Source of the DNA: Amycolatopsis umgeniensis
GTDB lineage: Bacteria > Actinomycetota > Actinomycetes > Mycobacteriales > Pseudonocardiaceae
Length of the DNA stretch: 64,000 nucleotides
Assembly (NCBI RefSeq): GCF_014205155.1
Contig: NZ_JACHMX010000001.1
Coordinates: 6,200,001-6,264,000, forward strand
Direction of reading: 5' to 3'
Shown: one piece after another, positions 10,201-16,954 of the stretch
Position numbering within the stretch: the stretch's first letter is position 1
Layout: every line of letters starts with the position of its first letter
Translations under genes and position numbers: made by a program
Notes under the pieces: generated by a model
What the model was told of the DNA's origin: nothing
Database searches by the model: none
The model's input: the letters and a program-made list of their open reading frames with translations, nothing else

Positions 10201-11188
10201 CTTCGCGGGCGCGGGCGTCGAGCGCGTCCAGCTCCTCGCTGATGCCATATCCGAGGGTGAACAGGCTGCTCTGGGGCAGCAGGTTGCGTTCCTCGGCGAA
10301 GAGTAGGAACACCACCCGCATCATCACCGTCACGGCCGCCTCGTACACGTCCGCTCGTTTGGCGGGCAGGGGATCGGGGCCGTCCGCGGCCAGCGCGGCT
10401 TCGGACAGCGCCTGCACCAGCAACTCGACGGCGCGCCGGACCTGCGTTCCCAGTGCCTCGGTGATCTCCTCGGCGGCGGCAACCGACTCGCCGAACAGCG
10501 CGGTCAGCCGGTCCTCGGGTTTGCCGCCTAGCAGCCGGCGGCGCTGGAGCAATTCGATGAAGGCGTCACGAGTTTGCGGTTCTTCGATCCACGTCTGAGT
10601 GTCCACGACACCCGACGCGACCATGGTTTCCTTGTGAGCGCTGACGATCGCCCACCACCGACCGTCCGTGACGAGACCGATCGGGACCGCGTTGGCGCGC
10701 AGCAACTCTTCGAGCCGGTCGATCGGGGTGTTCGCCCACCCGTCGTCAAGCGGGTCGCGCAGGGAGTCGACCGGATCGACGATGAGGACCAGCGCGCCGA
10801 TCGTGTTGCCGTGTACGAGGGCGCCGGTCGCGCGCACGGTGACGGCATGGTCGGGAGACCGCACCTGGTCACCCACCGTGGCGGCGGTGTAGGAGTCACG
10901 CCACCCGAGCACGTCTCGTAGGACCACATGGGCCCAGGTGTCACGCTCCTGACGGTAGAACTCAAGCGCGGCGGCGTCGTCCCGCCGTGTGTCCCAGTTC
11001 TCCCATGCCTTCTCAAACGCGACCTTGGCGTCTTTCAGCGCAGTGATGGCGTCCTTGGCCGGCACTGGTATGCCTTGCGGCCAGACCCGCCTGAGCGCGG
11101 GTATGGCAAGGAACGGGCCGTCGGTGTCGACGAGTTCCAGCCATCGGCGGTGTAGGTCGGCTCCGGTGGGCGCGGCTCGACGGTTCAT
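7208..11188 (-). CDS. drmMI: DISARM class 1 adenine methyltransferase DrmMI
   Basis: A 1326-residue protein starting at ATG 11188 in an ATGA overlap with drmD. SAM-binding motif I is VADIACGSGAFLVAAAR (about residue 615) and the catalytic N6-adenine motif IV is NPPF (FDAIVGNPPFLGG, about 863). Length and layout resemble large Eco57I/PglX-like methylases: a long helical N-terminal part, a central Rossmann methylase and a C-terminal target-recognition part. In class 1 DISARM, DrmMI modifies host DNA at a specific site, probably as a self-mark. The region 7861-8220 inside the C-terminal half is only about 54% G+C by hand count, well below the rest of the gene, which suggests an exchanged recognition domain. 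Confidence 0.92.
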   Translation of the reverse strand: MNRRAAPTGADLHRRWLELVDTDGPFLAIPALRRVWPQGIPVPAKDAITALKDAKVAFEKAWENWDTRRDDAAALEFYRQERDTWAHVVLRDVLGWRDSYTAATVGDQVRSPDHAVTVRATGALVHGNTIGALVLIVDPVDSLRDPLDDGWANTPIDRLEELLRANAVPIGLVTDGRWWAIVSAHKETMVASGVVDTQTWIEEPQTRDAFIELLQRRRLLGGKPEDRLTALFGESVAAAEEITEALGTQVRRAVELLVQALSEAALAADGPDPLPAKRADVYEAAVTVMMRVVFLLFAEERNLLPQSSLFTLGYGISEELDALDARAREEGSEALDATHLTWHRLLATSQALYRGASFEDIRLPPYGGSLFDSSRFPFLAARGPQGTLAITVSDRVMLEVMRAVQFAKLKGQPARRISFRDIDVEQIGYIYEGLLGYSCAEVDEVTIGLIGKEGEEPEIPLAVLESLATTNRGDSALADAILSWAKEHQPAATPPSKAALVKAIRDNNKIEDAERALRAVTSDAELRDRLRPFVGIVRRDLRNRPLVVVPGGVLVVETPSRATAGAHYTPRSLAEEVVLHALEPLVYDPGPHQQVDGWVLKESWRILDLKVADIACGSGAFLVAAARYLAERLVEAWQREGVAVGTPHEQMTHAVRTVVATCLYGADINSMAVEMCKLSLWLVSLDPKLPFSFVDDKILHGNSLLGLTDVRQLKYQHIDPDIPRQMPFQPDVDSTLQRAVTLRRQLATEVNDADPQRSATTKRRQWREYRDLVAELTEIGDAVIATGLRHGGKPGKKLNSAYTDLSWALNLAHNGSDRAMLDDILDAGLTPTIHTDYERWKPLHWILMVPDVMERGGFDAIVGNPPFLGGTKISGAQGGNIRDWFSHVLSSGTGGGRADLVAYFLLRAMDLLGGQGNLGLIATNTVAQGDTRETGLDRIVASGFTIIRAIQSKPWPASSANLEYAALWGSRRAVAADVPRVADGVVVDRISTLLEPAGRIDSRPVRLNENRGITFEGCKPYGDGFVLEPDEAIAWIRHDPKNAEVILRYLTGEDLNSRPDTSPSRWVIDFNDRSESSARDYPLPYRRIVETVKPVRAKKAKAVRDAPWWLFFRSRPAMRKAISELQEILVITRHSRAVMPMRLKKGAIPSEATVVFATDSFADQATLSSNLHQMWAIKYGSGLRSDPRYTPSDVFETFPRPEPTERLAEIGRVLDIERREVMLRRQLGLTKLYNLVNDSDTADSADADVARMREIHVELDQAVMHAYGWGDVPLDHGFHTYRQMTRWTVSPAARVEIVDRLLEENQRRAAAQGEAPPAVEDEGDDE

Positions 11189-14100
11189 GCCCGCACCTTC
11201 CCAGTCTCGGCGTCGGCCGGGGTCAGCGCGAACACGACGGCCGCGGCTGACACGTGCGGCCGGATGTCGCGATAGCGCTCGCCGATCGCAGCGATCTCCC
11301 GCTGTTCCTCGTCGTCCAGGCTTACTAGCCGGTCCTCCATCGCCCGCAGGTCCCGGCGGCGCTGCGCCTGCTGGTCATCGGTGAACAGCTTCTCCTCCTC
11401 GGCGCGGATCTCCCCCGACAGCCGATCGCGGGATTCGCGTAGATTGATCCGGAACGCGTCAAAAATCTCGCGCACCCTCGTGATGTCGGAGTCCCGGCGC
11501 TTCTGGAGAGCGTCGGTGACCTGGGTCTGGCGGGACTCGGCCTTGCGGGCCATGGCTGTTAGCAGACGGTTGCGCAGCCGCGAGTCCTCGGCGTTCCACA
11601 GATCGGCCAGTGCCGTGCGCACGTCCTCCCCGGCGAGAGACAGGTTCTCCGCGTCGAGGGTCGCATCAAGCACTTCTTCCACCTTCGCCTCGGACATGGT
11701 GTTGCCGTGCACTCGGATGCCGGTGAGGAAGACTTCCTCGTGCAGTCGAAGTCCGCCGCGGCCGACCAGGACCAGCCGTGACACCGCCGCCACGCAAGAC
11801 TGGGGAAGGCCATCGGCCACGACGGCGGTCACCCGGTGGACTGGCGAGTCGATCCCGAACAGGGCGCTGCGCAGTACGCGGGTGGCGCGCTGCATGAGGG
11901 CGTGGCCGAGGTGGATGTGGACCAGGTCGTGCCGGCCCTGCGCGGCCTTGTCGTCGAAGGTGATCGGTCGCAGTGTGTCGGGCTCCAGCCGGGTATCCAG
12001 ACCACGCAGCGCGGGCTGCCATGCCGACCCCAGCCCGGGAACGGCGAACACGGCCGCGTCGGTGTCCTGGGCGAAGGAGAAGTCTTCCAGCAGCGGGGGC
12101 TGGGCGGTGAGCGCGAGCGCGGCATCTACGACCCGGCGGGCGTTTGCCGGGGTCAGGTGCATTTCCACCTTGTGCTCGTCGTAGGTGCGGGACAGCTCGG
12201 TGAGCCGGCGGTTGAGTTCAAGCCCGCCAGCGAGCGCGCGGGTGATGACCGCGTTGCCGTCGTCTGGCGCCGCGGGCTTGGCCTTGCGGCCTCCAGTCGC
12301 CGGGTCGAAGTGGTTGCGCACCTCGAAGTCGACCACCTGGTTGACCGAGCCGAGGTCAGCGGCGACGGTCCCGATCTTGTCCGCGATCCGCTCCACCAGG
12401 AACCGCAGGTCGCGCGCGTACTGGGAGTCGGCGGACTCGGGCACGAACCGATAGATCTGCGGGATGTTCCGCTGGCCGTAGCGGTCGATCCGGCCGATCC
12501 GCTGCTCCAGCCGCGACGGGTTGAACGGGATGTCGAAGTTGACCAGCCGGTGGCAGTGGTCCTGCAGGTCGATGCCCTCGCCAGCCGAGTCGGTCGCGAC
12601 CAGTACCCGCACCGGGTGCTTGGCGGGGTCCTCGGTGAACTGCGCCCGAATAAGCTCGCGCTCCTCGGTCGGGGTCGAGCCCTGGATGGTGGCCAGCACG
12701 TCCCGGTAACCCCGCTGGGTCAGAACATCGACGATCCAATCCAATGTGGCGGCGTACTCGGTGAACACCACCACTCGCTCATTGATCCACGTCCGGCCAT
12801 CGGGGCGGCAGGTCGTGTCCAGGAACTTGATCAGCGCCTCCAGCCGTGAGTCCGGTCGGTGCTCGTAGCGGGAGCCCCACCCGATCAACGATTCGATCTC
12901 GCGTCCGGTGGCCGTTACCAAAGGGTCGGAGCCTTTGCTGTGTCGGAGCGCGGTGAACTCGGGGTGCTCGGCGGCGCCCTCTTCCTCGTCGGACTGGCCG
13001 CTGCCCAGCACCTCGGCGTAGTACTGCTCCTCGTCATCGAGGTCGAGTTGACGGCCGGTGCTCGCGGCCTGCTCGTACAGCTCCAGCGTGCGGGCGAACG
13101 ACCAGGGGCTGGACAGGAAACGCTTCTTCAGCAGCATCGCCACCAGCCCACCGGAACGCCCCTTGCCATTCGCGCGTGCGCTGTCGGTGAGGATGCGGTC
13201 CAGCAGGTCGAACTGGCGCTGTTCATCGTCGCTGGGCGTGAACACGATCGGCTTGAGCTCCCGCTTGCGGAAGTCCTTCTCCGGCAGCTCGGTCTTCAGC
13301 CGCCGGACCGCTACCTCCCGCAACGCCCGCTCGTCGAGATTCGCACCCCGGCTGAAGCGCCGTCCATCGATCATCTCCAACAGCGCAGTGAACGACTCCG
13401 AGTAGCCGTTGTGCGGGGTCGCACTCAGGAACAGCCGGTGCTCGCACTTGTCCGCCAGCGCCTTCGTGGCCGTCGTACGCTGGCTGTCGACGGCGTAACC
13501 ACGCCGGCCGGGCGCGGTAGTCGGGCTCGCCGGCGCGACATGATGGGCCTCGTCGACCACGAGAACGTCAAAGGCGAACCGCCGGGCCGAGGCTGTGTCC
13601 GTGACGTCAGCGAATACGTCTCGCAACAGCCGCTGCGCACGCAGGGTCGGCAGCCACGACATGCTGACGATCACCCTGGGGAACAGCCGGAACGGGTTCG
13701 CGGCCAAGCCGTGGCTACGTCGCACCCGCGCCAACAGTTCGCTGTTGACGATGACGAAGTCCAGACCGAACTTCTCCCGCATCTCGTCCTGCCACTTCAG
13801 CGCCAGGCTCGGCGGGCAGACGATCACCACGGACCGGGCACGATGGCGCAGCAGCAGCTCCTGGATCACCAGACCGGCCTCGATGGTCTTGCCCAGACCG
13901 ACGTCGTCAGCGAGCAGCAGATTCGTCCGCGACGACTGAAGCGCCCGGCGCAGCGGTTCGAGCTGATACGCCTCCACGTTCGCGCCGCTACGGAAGGGCG
14001 CCTGGTAGGAGTTGGCGTCGGCCGAGGTCACCGCACCCCAGCGCACGGCGTCGACAAACGCGGCCAGTGTGTTGGGGTCGTCGAACGCGTCCGGATCGAT

Positions 14101-14412
14101 CCCCTCGGGAAGTCCCTGGTCGGGTGCGACGGTGTGGCCAACCTCCAGCTCCCACACCACCGTGAGCTCCTGCCCCAGCCGGTCCTCCTCCAACGACTGG
14201 AGACTCACCACGTGCGTCAGACCGGCGGTGCCCTCGTCAGCCGGACTGCGCGGCAGGCCCTGCTGCCGGACCGCCGCGACCGCCCACGTCGACCCGCGGA
14301 CGTTCACCACTTGACCCGATTCCGGCACAGGCGGCATTATCGGCGCCCCAGCGGCCCCCGCGCGCTTCTCGTGCTCCGCCGTGATCGTCACGTAGATCCC
14401 TTCGTAGCTCAC
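11185..14412 (-). CDS. drmD: DISARM class 1 SNF2-family helicase DrmD
   Basis: About 1075 residues from GTG 14412 (AAGGA about 10 nt upstream). ATG 14337 is a reasonable shorter alternative, and a nominal frame to 14514 would run into the divergent gene. Motifs are Walker A LADDVGLGKTIEAGLV (about residue 170), Walker B DEAHHVAP (about 287), the C-terminal helicase motifs FTEYAATLDW and TDSAGEGIDLQ, and IGRIDRYGQRN (about 640). A charged coiled-coil-rich tail follows. It is the first gene of the operon and defines class 1 DISARM together with drmMI. Its exact role in restriction is not established. The promoter must lie in the short gap to the divergent regulator and overlap the palindrome there. 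Confidence 0.92.
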   Translation of the reverse strand: MSYEGIYVTITAEHEKRAGAAGAPIMPPVPESGQVVNVRGSTWAVAAVRQQGLPRSPADEGTAGLTHVVSLQSLEEDRLGQELTVVWELEVGHTVAPDQGLPEGIDPDAFDDPNTLAAFVDAVRWGAVTSADANSYQAPFRSGANVEAYQLEPLRRALQSSRTNLLLADDVGLGKTIEAGLVIQELLLRHRARSVVIVCPPSLALKWQDEMREKFGLDFVIVNSELLARVRRSHGLAANPFRLFPRVIVSMSWLPTLRAQRLLRDVFADVTDTASARRFAFDVLVVDEAHHVAPASPTTAPGRRGYAVDSQRTTATKALADKCEHRLFLSATPHNGYSESFTALLEMIDGRRFSRGANLDERALREVAVRRLKTELPEKDFRKRELKPIVFTPSDDEQRQFDLLDRILTDSARANGKGRSGGLVAMLLKKRFLSSPWSFARTLELYEQAASTGRQLDLDDEEQYYAEVLGSGQSDEEEGAAEHPEFTALRHSKGSDPLVTATGREIESLIGWGSRYEHRPDSRLEALIKFLDTTCRPDGRTWINERVVVFTEYAATLDWIVDVLTQRGYRDVLATIQGSTPTEERELIRAQFTEDPAKHPVRVLVATDSAGEGIDLQDHCHRLVNFDIPFNPSRLEQRIGRIDRYGQRNIPQIYRFVPESADSQYARDLRFLVERIADKIGTVAADLGSVNQVVDFEVRNHFDPATGGRKAKPAAPDDGNAVITRALAGGLELNRRLTELSRTYDEHKVEMHLTPANARRVVDAALALTAQPPLLEDFSFAQDTDAAVFAVPGLGSAWQPALRGLDTRLEPDTLRPITFDDKAAQGRHDLVHIHLGHALMQRATRVLRSALFGIDSPVHRVTAVVADGLPQSCVAAVSRLVLVGRGGLRLHEEVFLTGIRVHGNTMSEAKVEEVLDATLDAENLSLAGEDVRTALADLWNAEDSRLRNRLLTAMARKAESRQTQVTDALQKRRDSDITRVREIFDAFRINLRESRDRLSGEIRAEEEKLFTDDQQAQRRRDLRAMEDRLVSLDDEEQREIAAIGERYRDIRPHVSAAAVVFALTPADAETGKVRA

Positions 14413-14427
14413 TAGAGAGCCATCCTT

Positions 14428-14458
14428 CTCCCGACTTGCGATTTTCGCAAGTCGGGAG
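14428..14458. promoter_or_regulatory. Perfect 14-bp inverted repeat between drmD and the XRE-ImmA gene
   Basis: The arms CTCCCGACTTGCGA (14428-14441) and TCGCAAGTCGGGAG (14445-14458) are exact reverse complements around TTT. The site is 15 bp upstream of the drmD GTG and 13 bp upstream of the XRE-ImmA GTG, so it must overlap both promoters or leaders. No T-run follows on either side, which argues against a terminator. The likely role is an operator for the adjacent XRE regulator that controls itself and DISARM. That role is inferred. Confidence 0.7.
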
Positions 14459-14471
14459 CTAGTGTTGCCAG

Positions 14472-15575
14472 GTGCCAAGTGTTCCCGAGCGTGTGTTGAC
14501 CCTGATCGAGGCATCCGGGCTGACTCGCCGCGAGTTCGGACAGCGGATCGGCCTCGACGAGTCGAAGATGTCCAAGTCGCTTGGCGGCGCCCGCCGGTTC
14601 TCCTCTGTTGATCTTGCCCGGATTGCGGAACTGTGCAAGGTCACGGTGGACTGGCTGATCACAGGTGAGGAACCGCCACTCGCCCTGGCCGCCAGGACCA
14701 CAAGCGGCGACGCGGGCGTCGCTCTTGACGCGGCGAAGCGGTACAGCACGCTGCGCACCGACATGGCGGCCCTTGGTTATCCCCAGCCGTGGCAGGCGAG
14801 GACTTTGGGTCTCGGTAAGGGGGGATACGCCGAGCAGGGTCGGTCGTTGGCCCGTGAAGCTCTCGCGCGCATCAGTGAGGCCGGTCGCTCGATCGCCGTC
14901 GGCAACTTGGTGGCACTCATCGAGGCGGTCTTCGGGGCCGATGTGGCCGTTGTTGAACTCGGCGCCGGTTTCGACGGCCTGGCGGCATCGTCCGAGCACG
15001 TCAAGCTCATCGTGCTCGCCACCTCGCACGTTCCGGCCAGGCAGCGCTTCACGCTCGCTCACGAACTCGGCCACCTCCTTGCCGAAGACGATCAAGACGT
15101 CCACCTCGACCGGGACATCTACGACAAAGCCCAGGCGAAAGATCCCAGCGAACTGCGCGCCAACGCGTTCGCATCCGCCTTCCTCATGCCCGAGGATCGG
15201 CTTCGCGCCGCCGTCGGCTCGAGTGGCCTCACGGAACACACCTTCGCTGCACTGGCGTGCGACCTGATGGTGACCCCGTCGGCGCTCGCCTACCGCCTGC
15301 TTCACCTACGACTGATCGACGCGGGAACCTGCGACCGTTACAAAGCCATCACCGCCTCCAAGGCCGCGGCCATAGTTGGGCGGGGTGAAGAGTTCGCCCA
15401 ACGGGTTACCGAAGCCCGGACACCACGCCCACCTGGGCCTCTCGTCCGGGACACCTACGCCGCCTACGAAGCCGGTACGGCCACGCTCCGCCCCTACGCG
15501 AACCTGCTCGGAATTGACGTCGACGAACTCAGGCACGCACTTGAGTCTGAACACGGAACCCACGATGTCCCATGA
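14472..15575 (+). CDS. XRE-family regulator with ImmA/IrrE metallopeptidase domain
   Basis: A 367-residue protein starting at GTG 14472, only 13 bp after the palindrome, with no strong Shine-Dalgarno (possibly leaderless). Residues 1-65 are a lambda-repressor-like helix-turn-helix (TRREFGQRIGLDESKMSKS). Residues about 140-270 are an ImmA/IrrE (COG2856) protease domain with the zinc motif HELGH near residue 197 and a downstream ANAFASAFLMP segment typical of the family. Such proteins act as antitoxins or as stress-responsive, cleavable repressors. ImmA cleaves the ICEBs1 repressor and IrrE/PprI cleaves DdrO. It is coupled to a PIN-like gene by an ATGA overlap and divergent from DISARM, so it is a candidate regulator of both. 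Confidence 0.82.
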   Translation: MPSVPERVLTLIEASGLTRREFGQRIGLDESKMSKSLGGARRFSSVDLARIAELCKVTVDWLITGEEPPLALAARTTSGDAGVALDAAKRYSTLRTDMAALGYPQPWQARTLGLGKGGYAEQGRSLAREALARISEAGRSIAVGNLVALIEAVFGADVAVVELGAGFDGLAASSEHVKLIVLATSHVPARQRFTLAHELGHLLAEDDQDVHLDRDIYDKAQAKDPSELRANAFASAFLMPEDRLRAAVGSSGLTEHTFAALACDLMVTPSALAYRLLHLRLIDAGTCDRYKAITASKAAAIVGRGEEFAQRVTEARTPRPPGPLVRDTYAAYEAGTATLRPYANLLGIDVDELRHALESEHGTHDVP

Positions 15576-16111
15576 CCGAGTTCCTCTTCCCGGACAACAC
15601 GGTCCTGTGCAACTTCGCCGCCGTGAATCGGCTCGAGCTGCTCGACTCCACGCTTGACGGACGCGGCCGGTGGACCGAGGCCGTCGCCTACGAGGCCACC
15701 AGATCCGCGCGCGTCCTGCCCGACCTCGGCCAACTGGCAGCCGGCGATTGGCTCGGCGAGCCGATCGAGATCGACGACGAGTCCGAGATTCAGCAGATCA
15801 ACGCCATCCGCCGGGCCGTCTTCGGCGGCACCGATGACGAACCGTTGAAACACCTCGGCGAAGCCCAGACCTGCTTCGTGATCCTCAAGCGGAGCGAGTT
15901 CGCTGGCTCCTGGTGGATCTCGGACGACCGGGAGGCCGTGCGCTACGCGCGCCTACGGGGAATCACCACACGCGAAACGATCGACCTGGTCAGCATCGCC
16001 GTCATCAATGGCGACATCGGCACCCAGGAGGGTTTCGGCCTCATGCAGAAGATGGCCGACCAGGGCCGATGCCTCCGACTTCCCAGTTCGGCCGCGGACC
16101 TTCGCCGCTGA
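15572..16111 (+). CDS. PIN-like nuclease, putative toxin partner
   Basis: A 179-residue protein whose ATG overlaps the XRE-ImmA stop (ATGA). The N-terminus LFPDNTVLCNF resembles the first beta strand of PIN domains, with acidic Asp8. Further acidic candidates are Glu41 (AVAYE), Glu97 (GEAQT) and Asp118/119 (ISDDREAVRYAR), spaced as expected for a PIN four-acid site. PIN proteins are metal-dependent ribonucleases and are the usual toxins of VapBC modules. Pairs of XRE-ImmA with a PIN protein are a known toxin-antitoxin-like arrangement. The pair may be an addiction module for the island or part of DISARM control. The family call rests on motif spacing only. Confidence 0.65.
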   Translation: MTEFLFPDNTVLCNFAAVNRLELLDSTLDGRGRWTEAVAYEATRSARVLPDLGQLAAGDWLGEPIEIDDESEIQQINAIRRAVFGGTDDEPLKHLGEAQTCFVILKRSEFAGSWWISDDREAVRYARLRGITTRETIDLVSIAVINGDIGTQEGFGLMQKMADQGRCLRLPSSAADLRR

Positions 16112-16327
16112 CCAGCGCCTCTGGCCCGACCACAGTCGACAACGAGGGGTGTCCGCCGAACCGGGCACAGTCCACCTGCGAAGCTCTCGCAGGAAGAGAC
16201 ATCCGAATGCTGGGAGATTACCCTCGATTAGGCATCCAGATCAGCGTCAGCAGCTTCGCTGGCGAACAGCAAGATCTTCGTCCCCACCCCGTACCAACGA
16301 ACTGTCGCAACAGGGTGGTGACTTCTC

Positions 16328-16567
16328 ATGGCCAAGCCAAAGAAGCGGCAACACAATCCCCGAACCCACGTGTCGAAGATCTGGATTCGGGGTGTGCGAC
16401 ACGATCCACCAGACGCGCACAAGATCGCCAAGGTCCTCGTTGAGATCGCAAGAAGCCTGGATGACGAGCCAGCCCAAGATCTAGCCGGCCCGACCAATGT
16501 TCTAGTAAGCGACCCAACGTGCCGCGGCCAAACTCCCGACACAGATGAACCCCCTACGAGCGCCTGA
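16328..16567 (+). CDS. Small hypothetical protein
   Basis: A 79-residue frame from ATG 16328 to TGA 16567 beginning MAKPKKRQHNPRTHV, very basic at first and acidic later. It fills most of the gap between the PIN gene and tRNA-Ala. A GGTGG element precedes the start at plausible distance. No domain recognised. Its last codons run into the inverted repeat at 16541-16602. The rest of this gap (16112-16327) shows no convincing gene. It may be a genuine small gene of the accessory region or chance. Confidence 0.35.
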   Translation: MAKPKKRQHNPRTHVSKIWIRGVRHDPPDAHKIAKVLVEIARSLDDEPAQDLAGPTNVLVSDPTCRGQTPDTDEPPTSA

Positions 16568-16602
16568 CCTGGGGTTTCCAAGCGCTCAGGGGGTTCATCT
16601 GT
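16541..16602. repeat. 15-bp perfect inverted repeat, terminator-like
   Basis: ACAGATGAACCCCCT (16541-16555) is repeated in exact inverse at 16588-16602. A second shorter pair (GAGCGC/GCGCTC) nests inside. It lies 12 bp from the 3' end of the minus-strand tRNA gene and at the end of the defence region, so it can terminate transcription from both sides. It could also be a boundary or attachment-related repeat. No second copy was noticed in the window. Confidence 0.55.
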
Positions 16603-16613
16603 AACTTCATGTG

Positions 16614-16686
16614 TGGAGCTAAGGGGACTCGAACCCCTGACCCCCTCACTGCCAGTGAGGTGCGCTACCAGCTGCGCCATAGCCCC
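16614..16686 (-). tRNA. tRNA-Ala (anticodon GGC)
   Basis: Read on the minus strand, this is a complete 73-nt cloverleaf. It has acceptor arms GGGGCTA and TAGCTCC (one G-U pair), a D arm GCGC-AGCTGGTA-GCGC, the anticodon stem CCTCA/TGAGG with loop CTGGCAG (anticodon GGC), and a T arm AGGGG-TTCGAGT-CCCCT. The discriminator base is A and CCA is not encoded. tRNA-Ala genes are frequent integration sites, and this one borders the defence region. Confidence 0.95.
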
Positions 16687-16954
16687 GGAGCGAAGTTGTA
16701 CTCCGCATCTCGTGTGTCCATACATTACACCGCCCGCGTAGGCCGTTCGCGAGGGGGTCGCTCTCAGTGGTCCCGATCCCTGGAAACTGCCCCCACCTGC
16801 ATCTTTGAGACTTATTTTTAGACGTGTATTGACTCCGCGTGTGACCGCCGTTACGTTTTCGACCATCGTGACGCCGAGGTCCCCGCCCGCTACGCCGCGT
16901 CTCCATTGGGCTCCGCCTCAGCTCGCCCTGCCCTATGACGCGGAGGAGGTCCTG

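Noticed and set aside
12859..14415. 518-residue plus-strand frame opposite drmD
   Set aside because: Antisense to an intact SNF2 helicase with all motifs; no start signal or domain.
14428..14458. Palindrome considered as a rho-independent terminator
   Set aside because: It lies between two divergent starts, and neither side has a T-run or an incoming transcript to terminate.
14412..15305. 297-residue minus-strand frame opposite the XRE-ImmA gene
   Set aside because: The plus strand carries helix-turn-helix and HELGH motifs; the minus frame has none.
16541..16602. Inverted repeat considered as the terminal repeat of an insertion sequence
   Set aside because: Only 32 bp separate the arms, with no transposase between, and no second copy or target duplication was seen.
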